Source of the DNA: DASSBG01 sp963800395
GTDB lineage: Bacteria > Pseudomonadota > Gammaproteobacteria > Xanthomonadales > Rhodanobacteraceae
Assembly: GCA_963800395.1 (NCBI GenBank)
Contig: CAWDBD010000011.1
Span: 62,001-126,000, forward strand
Direction: 5' to 3'
DNA: 64,000 bases
In this document: in pieces, positions 57,290 through 64,000 of the stretch
Position numbering within the stretch: the first letter of the stretch is position 1
Layout: each line of letters begins with the position of its first letter
The notes under the pieces: model-generated
Told to the model about the DNA's origin: nothing
The model's input: only the letters and a program-made list of their open reading frames with translations
The model's database searches: none
Program-made: the position numbers and the translations under genes

Positions 57290-60200
57290 GCCGTCTCCAG
57301 ACCCGCCTGCACGTCATGCTCGGGTTCGGCATGATGATCGGTGGCCAGCAGCAGATAGAACGCCGGTACCACGAACAGCGTGAACAGGGTGCCGATGGAC
57401 ATGCCGGTGAAGATCACCAGGCCCATCGAATGGCGTCCGGCAGCGCCTGCGCCACCTGCAAGGACCAGCGGCAGCACGCCCAGCACCATGGCTGCGGTGG
57501 TCATCAGGATCGGCCGCAGACGCACGGCAGAAGCTTCCTCGATGGCCTCGCGCTTGCTTTTGCCCGCGCGTTGCAGGTCGTTGGCGAACTGGACGATGAG
57601 AATGCCGTGCTTGCTGATCAGGCCCATGAGGGTGACCAGGCCAACCTGGGTATAGATATTGATGGTGGCCAGGCCCAGGTTGATGAAGATCAGCGCGCCG
57701 AACAGCGCCATTGGCACCGAGACCAGAATGACGATCGGATCGCGGAAGCTGTTGAACAGCGCCGACAAGGCCAGGAACACGATGATGATGGCAAACAGCA
57801 TGGTGTAGACGAAGCCACCCGATTCGGTCATGAATTGTCGCGACTGACCCGAATAGTCCACCGCATAGCCGCTGGGGGCGACATCCTTGATGGTATCGCG
57901 CAGAAATTGCAGGGCTTCATTCTGGGAGCCCGCCGGGACGCCGGAGATGGTGGCCGAATTGAGCTGCTGGAAACGGTTGATCGATTCGGGAACGACTTCG
58001 TGACGGATGCTGGCAAAGGTGCTCGCTGGTATCAGGTCACCGGAGCCGTTGCGCACGTAGTAGCCAAGCACCTGGTCGGGATTGAGGCGGTTGACCTGGT
58101 CGACCTGGGGAATGACCCGGTAGGAACGTCCGGAGATGGAAAAATAGTTGACGTAGCCACCGCCCAGGGCAGCACCCAGCGAGGCGCCGATATCCTGCTG
58201 CTTGAGACCCAGGTCGGTGACCATGTCCTTGTCCACCTCGACCGTAGCCTGCGGCTTGTCGATCTTGAGGTCGCTGTCGACATAGAAGAACTGGCCGCTG
58301 GCCTGGGCCTTGGCCAGGACTTTCTGTGCCACATCGTCAAGATTCTGGAACGGTTCGGTTGTCTTGATCACTACCTGGACAGGCAGGCCCTGGGCGCCGG
58401 GCAGGGATGGGAACTGGAATGCCGCAACGCGTGCGCCGGCAATCTCGCCCCACTTCTGCTGCAACAGCTTCTGCAGTTCGCCCGTACCCCGGTCGCGCTG
58501 GTCCCAGGGTTTGAAGATCACGCCGCCGATGCCGCCATTGGTGGACGGCATGCCGGTGATCTGGAACATCTGCTCGTATTCGGGCAGGCTGCGGGCCGTA
58601 TCGAGAACCTGCCTGGAGTAGGTCTTCATCTGGTTCAGGGTGGCGTTCGGCGGGCCCTGGATATTGGCCAGTACCACGCCCTGGTCCTCCTGCGGCGCCA
58701 GCTCCGACTTGGAAGTGGCAAACAGATACACCACCCCGCCCAGCAGCAAGATACCCATCACCACGGGAACCAGATGGGTGTTCAGGGTGCCGTGCAGGAT
58801 GCGCTGATAGCGATGATGCAGGCGGTCGAACTGCTTGTCGATGAACTGCACGAAGCGGCCGTTTTCCTGTTCGGCCTTGAAGATGCGCGAGGTCATCATC
58901 GGCGACAGCGTCAGCGCGATCACTCCGGAGACGGTAACCGCACCGGCCAGGGTGAATGCGAACTCGGTGAACAGAGCACCGGTCAGGCCGCCCTGGAATC
59001 CGATCGGCACGTAGACGGCGATCAGCACCACGGTCATGGCCACGATCGGGCCGCCCAGTTCGCGCGCACCCATCAGGGCCGCCTGCATGGGCGACTTGCC
59101 TTCCTCCTTCATGTGCCGGTCGACGTTCTCGACCACGATGATGGCGTCATCCACCACCAGGCCGATGGCCAGCACCAGCGACAACAGGGTCAGCAGGTTG
59201 ATCGAGTAGCCGAATATCAGCATGACGAAGAAGGCCCCGATCAGCGACAGCGGCATCGCCACCAGCGGGATCAGCACGGCCCGCAGACTGCCGAGGAACA
59301 GGTAGATCACCAGCATCACGATCAGCAGGGCCTCGATCAGGGTCTTGACCACTTCGTGGATGGAACTGGTGATGAAATCGGTGGCGTCGTAGACAATCTG
59401 CCCGTGCATGCCATTGGGCATCTGCTTGATGATGCCGGGGAAGGCATCGCGCACGCGCTTGATCACGTCGAGGATATTGGCCTCCGGCGCCGCCTTGATG
59501 CCGATGAACACCGACTGCTTGCCATTGAATGCCACGCTCAGGCCGTAGCTTTCCGATCCCAGCTCCACCCTGGCAACGTCATCGAGGCGTACGATCGAGC
59601 CATTGACCTGTTTGACCGCGAGCTGCTTGAACGCATCCACCGAATGCACGGAGGTATCCGCAGTCAGCGACACGCTGACCATCTGACCCTTGGTCGAGCC
59701 CAGCGCCGCCAGGTAGTTGTTGGCAGACAAGGCCGAATAGACATCGCTGGCGGTGACGCCGTGCGCCGCCATTTTGTCGGGATCGAGCCATGCGCGCAGT
59801 GCAAACTGACCCGAGCCGATAACCTCGGCGCTCTGCACGCCCTCGATCGAATCCAGCTGCGGCTTGATGACCCGTATCAGGTAGTCGGTGACTTCGTTGT
59901 TGGCCAGCGTGTCGCTGCTGAAGCCCATGTACATGGAGGCGATCTGCTGGCCGGTCTGCACCTGCAGCACCGGCTGCTGGGCCTCGCGGGGCAGCTGATT
60001 GACGACAGCGTTGACCTTGGTGTTGATCTCGGTCAGGGCGCGGTTGGCGTCGTAGTTCAGGCGCAGGGTGGCGGTGATGGTGGACACACCGCTGGTGCTG
60101 GACGAGGACAGATAGTCGATGCCCTGGGCCTGGGCGATGGCCGCCTCCAGTGGCTGGGTGATGAAGCCGGCCACGGTGTCCGCGTCGGCGCCGAAGTACG

Positions 60201-60348
60201 CCGTGCTGACGGTGACCGTGGCGTTTTCGGTTTCCGGGTATTGGCGGATCGGCAATCCGCTCAACGCGCGGATGCCGAGCACCAGGATCAGCAGGCTGAC
60301 AGTTATCGAAAGGACAGGTCGCTGAACAAATATGTCAGTGGGTTTCAT
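57286..60348 (-). CDS. RND multidrug efflux permease (HAE1 family)
   Basis: A 1020-residue inner-membrane pump of normal AcrB/MexB-like length. It has the N-terminal helix after FVQRPVLS, two large periplasmic loops, and the proton relay aspartates in LVLAIGLVVDDAIIVVENVDRH of helix 4. The periplasmic repeat and the C-terminal helix bundle are complete (GLISKHGILIVQFAND, RLRPILMT). I chose ATG 60348; a GTG at 60357 is possible. It overlaps or abuts the adaptor gene stop (60354), so both form one operon. No outer-membrane channel gene is adjacent. Substrates unknown. Confidence 0.94.
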   Translation of the reverse strand: MKPTDIFVQRPVLSITVSLLILVLGIRALSGLPIRQYPETENATVTVSTAYFGADADTVAGFITQPLEAAIAQAQGIDYLSSSSTSGVSTITATLRLNYDANRALTEINTKVNAVVNQLPREAQQPVLQVQTGQQIASMYMGFSSDTLANNEVTDYLIRVIKPQLDSIEGVQSAEVIGSGQFALRAWLDPDKMAAHGVTASDVYSALSANNYLAALGSTKGQMVSVSLTADTSVHSVDAFKQLAVKQVNGSIVRLDDVARVELGSESYGLSVAFNGKQSVFIGIKAAPEANILDVIKRVRDAFPGIIKQMPNGMHGQIVYDATDFITSSIHEVVKTLIEALLIVMLVIYLFLGSLRAVLIPLVAMPLSLIGAFFVMLIFGYSINLLTLLSLVLAIGLVVDDAIIVVENVDRHMKEEGKSPMQAALMGARELGGPIVAMTVVLIAVYVPIGFQGGLTGALFTEFAFTLAGAVTVSGVIALTLSPMMTSRIFKAEQENGRFVQFIDKQFDRLHHRYQRILHGTLNTHLVPVVMGILLLGGVVYLFATSKSELAPQEDQGVVLANIQGPPNATLNQMKTYSRQVLDTARSLPEYEQMFQITGMPSTNGGIGGVIFKPWDQRDRGTGELQKLLQQKWGEIAGARVAAFQFPSLPGAQGLPVQVVIKTTEPFQNLDDVAQKVLAKAQASGQFFYVDSDLKIDKPQATVEVDKDMVTDLGLKQQDIGASLGAALGGGYVNYFSISGRSYRVIPQVDQVNRLNPDQVLGYYVRNGSGDLIPASTFASIRHEVVPESINRFQQLNSATISGVPAGSQNEALQFLRDTIKDVAPSGYAVDYSGQSRQFMTESGGFVYTMLFAIIIVFLALSALFNSFRDPIVILVSVPMALFGALIFINLGLATINIYTQVGLVTLMGLISKHGILIVQFANDLQRAGKSKREAIEEASAVRLRPILMTTAAMVLGVLPLVLAGGAGAAGRHSMGLVIFTGMSIGTLFTLFVVPAFYLLLATDHHAEPEHDVQAGLETA

Positions 60349-60353
60349 GAGGC

Positions 60354-61505
60354 TCACTGTTCCCGCGGGGTCGGATTGGGGTCATTGGCGGGCTCGACAC
60401 TGTTGTCCACCTTGATGGGCGTGTCGTTCTTCAGCTTCAGCTGGCCGCTGGTGACAACCATGTCGCCGACCTTCAGCCCCTTGGTCACGGCAACCTGATC
60501 ACCACGGGTTTCGCCCGTGGTGACGAACGTCTGCCGCGCGACCTTCTGCGTGCTGGTCTTGCCATCCTTGTCCTTGACCTGTTTTTCCTCGACCTTGAAC
60601 ACGGTGGACCCGTAGGGGTTGTAGGTGATCGCGGTCTGCGGCAGTGTCAGCCGCTGGTCTTCGGAGCCGATATCCACCCGTACATGGGAAAACATGCCCG
60701 GCACCAGCTTGCCGTCGGGATTTGGCAACCTGGCCTCCACCATCACGTTGCGGGTAGCCGTATCCACCTTCGGGTCGATGGCTGTGAGCACGCCGTCGAA
60801 CGCCTGGTCAGGCCGGCTGTCCAGGCTGACGTGCACGGACTGCCCCTCGCTCAGACTGGCGAGTTCCTTTTGCGGCAGGTTGAAATCGACAAATACCGGA
60901 TCAAGCTGCTGCAGGGTGACCACCTTGGTGCCGGCATTGAGGTAGGTGCCGGGGCTGATGGTGATGATGCCGGCGCGGCCATCGAACGGGGCATGCAGTT
61001 CCTTCTTGGCCACCAGGGCGGCCTGCTGCTGCACGGCAGCCTGTTTCACGCGCAGATCCGCCTGGGCGTTGTCGTACACCGCTCGGGCAATGGTATGGGT
61101 CTTCAGCTGCTTGCTGGCACGATCGAAACTTATCTTGGCCAGCGCGGCTGCGGCGCGGGCCTGGTTGAGGGCCGCCTCGCCGTCGGTATCGCGGAGCTTC
61201 AGGATCAGCTGGCCGGCCTTGACCTCGTCGCCGGACTGTATGGCAATATCCGTGACCAGGCCGGACACATCCAGCGCCAGATCGGCACCGCGTCCAGCGC
61301 GCAAGGAACCTACCGCTTGCAGTTGTGGCTGCCACGCAAGCTTTTGCACCTGGGCTGCAGACACGGTCTGCACGGGTGCGCCCTGACTGGCCATGTACTG
61401 CTTGATCATGTGCGCCTTGAACAGGTTGAAGCCAACCAGAAGACCGAGCGCGATCACGACGATGATCACCATGATGATCATGCGTTTGCGGGTTTGGGAC
61501 TGCAT
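60354..61505 (-). CDS. RND efflux periplasmic adaptor (HlyD/MFP family)
   Basis: A 383-residue protein with an N-terminal membrane anchor (about 10-28), a lipoyl-like half motif, a coiled-coil hairpin (about 105-165, Ala/Gln/Lys-rich with DRASKQLKTHTIARAVYDNA), the second lipoyl half HAPFDGRAGIITISPGTYLN and a beta-barrel domain with LVPGMFSHVRVDIG. It bridges the pump at 57286-60348 to an outer-membrane channel encoded elsewhere. Confidence 0.94.
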   Translation of the reverse strand: MQSQTRKRMIIMVIIVVIALGLLVGFNLFKAHMIKQYMASQGAPVQTVSAAQVQKLAWQPQLQAVGSLRAGRGADLALDVSGLVTDIAIQSGDEVKAGQLILKLRDTDGEAALNQARAAAALAKISFDRASKQLKTHTIARAVYDNAQADLRVKQAAVQQQAALVAKKELHAPFDGRAGIITISPGTYLNAGTKVVTLQQLDPVFVDFNLPQKELASLSEGQSVHVSLDSRPDQAFDGVLTAIDPKVDTATRNVMVEARLPNPDGKLVPGMFSHVRVDIGSEDQRLTLPQTAITYNPYGSTVFKVEEKQVKDKDGKTSTQKVARQTFVTTGETRGDQVAVTKGLKVGDMVVTSGQLKLKNDTPIKVDNSVEPANDPNPTPREQ

Positions 61506-61577
61506 CGTGTGTCTCCTTGGGGCACGAGCACGAGGCGATGGGTACGCCGCGTCAGGGTATAAGTGTACTAGCGGGTT

Positions 61578-61583
61578 TATAAT
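61578..61583 (+). promoter_or_regulatory. possible -10 element between the adaptor gene and DUF6165 gene
   Basis: A perfect TATAAT in the divergent 190-bp gap, within a palindromic TATAATTATA context that could also serve the minus strand (with TTGCGC 18 bp upstream on that strand). No good -35 on the plus strand. Weak. Confidence 0.3.
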
Positions 61584-61694
61584 TATGGCAGGTAGTCCGA
61601 TGCTCGCGCAAGCCGCCGTTGCGCCGGTGAGTCAACTGGCAATTGCCTTCCGTGTCGACCACAATGATCGCCCAGTTTCCAGCCATCAGGTTGC

Positions 61695-62093
61695 ATGATC
61701 ATGAATGTTATTGCGGTGCCGGTTTCGCCCGGCGAGGTGATCGACAAGATCACCATTCTCGAGATCAAGTCCGAGCGCATTGCCGATGCCGCCAAGCTTG
61801 CCCACATCCGTGATGAATTGCATATGCTGGAAGACACCTGGGCCAGGGCCGCTGCCGGTGAAGCCGATATCGGCAGCGAGCGGGCGCGACTGAAAAAGGT
61901 CAACGAGGCCCTGTGGGAAATCGAGGATGCCATTCGACTGCAGGAAAAGGCAGCCAGCTTCGGCGAGCGCTTCATCGAACTGGCCCGCTCCGTCTACGTG
62001 CGCAACGACGAGCGCGCCGCGATCAAGCGCGAAATCAACGACAAGCTGGGCTCGCGCCTGGTCGAGGAGAAGTCCTACGAGGACTACCAGTAG
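61695..62093 (+). CDS. DUF6165 family protein
   Basis: A 132-residue soluble, mostly helical protein. The opening VIAVPVSPGEVIDKITILEIKSERI and the ending YVRNDERAAIKREIND, EKSYEDY match DUF6165 proteins, which occur near glycosyltransferase and lipopolysaccharide genes. Function is unknown. ATG 61695 or 61701 can start it. It converges with a heptosyltransferase gene. Confidence 0.8.
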   Translation: MIMNVIAVPVSPGEVIDKITILEIKSERIADAAKLAHIRDELHMLEDTWARAAAGEADIGSERARLKKVNEALWEIEDAIRLQEKAASFGERFIELARSVYVRNDERAAIKREINDKLGSRLVEEKSYEDYQ

Positions 62094-62124
62094 GCCGGTG
62101 CGGGGAAGTGGGTAGTTGGCCAGT

Positions 62125-62189
62125 AGGAAGTGGGGAGTAGGAAGTAGGAAGTAGGAAGTAGGAGAAAGTAGGAAGTAGGAAGTAGGACG
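62125..62189 (+). repeat. heptanucleotide tandem repeat (GTAGGAA)n
   Basis: About eight or nine copies of the 7-bp unit GTAGGAA with one interruption (GAGAAA near 62161). It begins 30 bp after the DUF6165 stop. Purine-only on this strand. Confidence 0.9.
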
Positions 62190-62229
62190 CAGGAACCGGG
62201 TTGCGGTCATGCTGGTTATCTTTTCCTCT

Positions 62230-62294
62230 CCGCTCACCGCTCACCGCTCACCGCTCACCGCGCACCGCTCGCCGTTCCCCACTCACCGCTCCCC
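62230..62294 (+). repeat. heptanucleotide tandem repeat (CTCACCG)n
   Basis: About eight copies of CTCACCG with some variants (CGCACCG, CTCGCCG), 40 bp after the GTAGGAA tract. Its end reads into the last codons and stop of the minus-strand heptosyltransferase (stop at 62283). Confidence 0.9.
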
Positions 62295-63371
62295 GGCAAA
62301 CACCTCCAAGCGCTCAATCACATCATCAACGGTGATGAGATCCATGACGCCCGGGCGCTCGATCTTGGTGCCCCAGGGTAGTGCATCGGCAGGCTTGCCC
62401 AGATACTTGCGGGCCGCAGCATCATAGCGATTCACGCACCATTGCCGATCACTGTACGGCCCCGAGCGGTCCGGATTGGAGGCGGCATGCAGGCCCAGCA
62501 CGGGTGTGCCGACGGCATTGGCCATGTGCATGGGTCCCGAGTCGGGAGTCAGCAGGATGTCGCCACGGGCATAAAGCGCAAGCGCGCGCTTGAGCGTGTC
62601 CTTGCCGATCAGGTCAAGCGGCTGCGAGCGCATTGCCGCCACCATCGCATCACCCATGTGGCGCTCGCTGTCGCTGGGCCCACCAGTCAGGACCACGCGC
62701 ATGCCCAGGGCGGTGGTGGCGTGATCGGCGACTGCGGCGTAGCCGGCGGCATGCCAGTTGCGAAGCGGGTGACTGGCGCAGGCATTGATCAGGAGCACGG
62801 GAGCGTCATCACGCCATTGCTGCCCGGCCCACGCTTGATCCTCCTCGGGAATCGGAATGTCCCAGCGTGGCGTTGCAGGCGCAACACCCAGCATGTCGCC
62901 GAAACTGCCGATGGCATCGAGAACGTGCTGGCCGCGTCGGGCGGCGATACGTTCCCTGATGAACAGGCCGTGCAGGTCGCGGGAACGCGCGCGGTCGTAT
63001 CCGATGCGCCGGCGCGCCCGCACGGCCAGGCTCAGCAGGTTGGCACGCAGGGCAACCTGCATGTGCAGCAGGGCGTCAAAGTGCTGGCCGGAAAGCGCCG
63101 CGCGCACGGTGCGCCAGCCAGCGATACCCCGTGCCTTGTCAAAGGTCACGAAGGTCACGCCGGGAATGTCTCCGACCAGGCGTCGTTCGAGCTTGCCGAT
63201 GATCCATGTCAGTCTGGTCCGGGGCAGGTCCTGCTGCAGGCGGCGCAGCAGCGGCACGACATGGGTAACGTCGCCCAGCGCCGAGGTGCGCAGAAGACAG
63301 ACACTCTCCGGCGCATGGGCATGCAGGCTTGTTAAACTGGGGGCATGTTGGCCGGAATCGGAGTGGCGCAT
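62283..63371 (-). CDS. glycosyltransferase family 9 (heptosyltransferase-like)
   Basis: A 362-residue GT-B fold protein. The N-terminal VCLLRTSALGDVTHVVPLLRRLQ is the usual ADP-heptose:LPS heptosyltransferase start (R-x-S-A-x-G-D). The C-terminal nucleotide-sugar site has LTGGPSDSERH and LLTPDSGPMHMANAVGTPVLGLHAASNPDRSGPY. It adds heptose to the lipopolysaccharide inner core. It is divergent, with only 18 bp between start codons, from the Kdo kinase gene. Confidence 0.92.
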   Translation of the reverse strand: MRHSDSGQHAPSLTSLHAHAPESVCLLRTSALGDVTHVVPLLRRLQQDLPRTRLTWIIGKLERRLVGDIPGVTFVTFDKARGIAGWRTVRAALSGQHFDALLHMQVALRANLLSLAVRARRRIGYDRARSRDLHGLFIRERIAARRGQHVLDAIGSFGDMLGVAPATPRWDIPIPEEDQAWAGQQWRDDAPVLLINACASHPLRNWHAAGYAAVADHATTALGMRVVLTGGPSDSERHMGDAMVAAMRSQPLDLIGKDTLKRALALYARGDILLTPDSGPMHMANAVGTPVLGLHAASNPDRSGPYSDRQWCVNRYDAAARKYLGKPADALPWGTKIERPGVMDLITVDDVIERLEVFAGER

Positions 63372-63389
63372 CGTGGGGGGAATTTACCG

Positions 63390-64000
63390 GTGACGGATGA
63401 GCGCATCGTAGCCGACCATGGCGCTGGCGTGGTATTTGACGGATCACTGACACCGGATCTGGACATGCGCTGGTTTGACGTCACCTATTGGCAAGGCAGG
63501 AAGGCCATGCGTCGGCTGGGCGGCGGACGTGGCGGGGTTTTCGTGGTCGATACGCCAGCCGGGGAGTGCGTGCTGCGCCATTATCGTCGTGGCGGCGGCG
63601 TGGCGCGGGTGCTGGGGGATCGCTACCTGTGGACCGGCCAGGCGCGAACGCGCAGCCTGATGGAGTTTCGTCTGCTGTGCCGCCTGTACCGGGCAGGCCT
63701 GCCTGTGCCACGAGCCGTTGGCGGCGCCTGGGTGCGCAGCGGAATCTACTATCGTGCCGATCTTCTGACCCGTTTCATTGCCGGGGGGCGGGCCCTGTCG
63801 GCCGAGCTGGGCCGGGTCCGCGACAAACCCGAGATAGCCGATCGTATTGGTGACTGTGTCGGTCGCTTCCATGCACACGGTGTATTCCATGCCGATCTCA
63901 ATGCCCACAACATCCTGCTGGGGAGTGATGACAAAATCAGCCTGATCGACTTTGACCGTTGTCGGATTCGCTCCCCTCACGTTTCCTGGCAACAGGCGAA
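63390..64000 (+). CDS. kdkA: 3-deoxy-D-manno-octulosonic acid kinase, 5' part
   Basis: The frame runs open off the window edge; 203 residues are visible from GTG 63390 (VTDERIVADHGAGVV) after GGGGGGA. It is a kinase-like fold: N-lobe with RGGVFVVDTPAGECVLRHYRRGG, then the catalytic loop FHAHGVFHADLNAHNILL (D169, N174) and the metal Asp in LIDFDRCRI (D187 or D189). RYLWTGQARTRSLMEFRLL is typical of KdkA. It phosphorylates Kdo of lipopolysaccharide in organisms such as Haemophilus and Xanthomonas. An upstream ATG at 63345 would overlap the divergent gene. Confidence 0.9.
   Translation, partial: MTDERIVADHGAGVVFDGSLTPDLDMRWFDVTYWQGRKAMRRLGGGRGGVFVVDTPAGECVLRHYRRGGGVARVLGDRYLWTGQARTRSLMEFRLLCRLYRAGLPVPRAVGGAWVRSGIYYRADLLTRFIAGGRALSAELGRVRDKPEIADRIGDCVGRFHAHGVFHADLNAHNILLGSDDKISLIDFDRCRIRSPHVSWQQA

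Noticed and set aside
57316..60498. A 1060-residue plus-strand open frame opposite the RND pump
   Set aside because: It is antisense to a perfectly conserved pump gene, rich in His, Gln, Asp and Arg as expected from the complement of GC-biased codons, and has no recognisable domain.
62125..62294. CRISPR-like short repeats
   Set aside because: The 7-bp units are directly abutting with no spacers; these are simple tandem repeats.

Overview
The window is a high-GC gammaproteobacterial chromosome segment. Several gene orders fit the Xanthomonadales or a near relative: rpoN-hpf-hprK-rapZ-EIIA-ptsH-ptsI-mgtE; rplU-rpmA-obgE / rpsT / murJ-ribF-ileS-lspA-ispH; pncC-recA-recX-alaS-csrA; a tRNA block followed by tig-clpP-clpX-lon-hupB-tRNA-Val-ppiD; gloB-methyltransferase-rnhA-dnaQ. 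Order and family are inferred from gene order only; the species cannot be named from this sequence.

Layout. 1-2 kb: end of a PiT phosphate transporter, then mgtE. 2.4-6.1 kb: an accessory cassette (SGNH-hydrolase remnant, two paralogous 2OG-Fe(II) oxygenases tail to tail, a methyltransferase) set between ptsI and mgtE. 6.1-12.5 kb: the sigma-54/PTS regulatory operon, with no ptsN between hpf and hprK. 12.6-15.6 kb: a DUF4139 protein, an array of palindromic repeats with a GIY-YIG nuclease gene sitting inside one repeat unit, and a thioesterase. 15.6-25.4 kb: uvrA, a DUF2059-like secreted protein, ribosomal protein genes, obgE, rpsT, murJ, a membrane protein and ribF. 25.4-34.9 kb: ileS, lspA, ispH, pncC, recA, recX, alaS. 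35.0-36.4 kb: an IS110-family element. 36.6-38.8 kb: csrA and seven tRNA genes, with a tandem array of structured repeats. 38.8-47.9 kb: tig, clpP, clpX, lon, hupB, tRNA-Val, ppiD. 48.2-54.1 kb: fabI, mltD, gloB, a methyltransferase, rnhA, dnaQ, a PP2C phosphatase. 54.1-55.0 kb: tRNA-Ser(CGA) with more copies of the structured repeat. 55.0-64.0 kb: an FAD reductase, queF, a MITE-like element, an RND efflux pump with its adaptor, a DUF6165 protein, heptamer tracts, a heptosyltransferase and a Kdo kinase.

Quality warning. From about 25.15 to 47.95 kb nearly every protein gene, including essential ones, carries single-base insertions or deletions. Two tRNAs also have mismatched anticodon stems and lon has an in-frame TAG. 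Apart from one frameshift in mltD, the flanking 25 kb and 16 kb are clean. I read this as a poorly polished assembly stretch, not decay, and annotate those genes as single spans with approximate break points.

The observations most worth following are: a family of hairpin repeats at two tRNA-Ser loci; the GIY-YIG gene nested inside a palindromic repeat; a MITE-like element whose two copies both supply the stop codon of the adjoining gene; the IS110 element with a noncoding end that could encode a bridge RNA; and the oxygenase/methyltransferase cassette.
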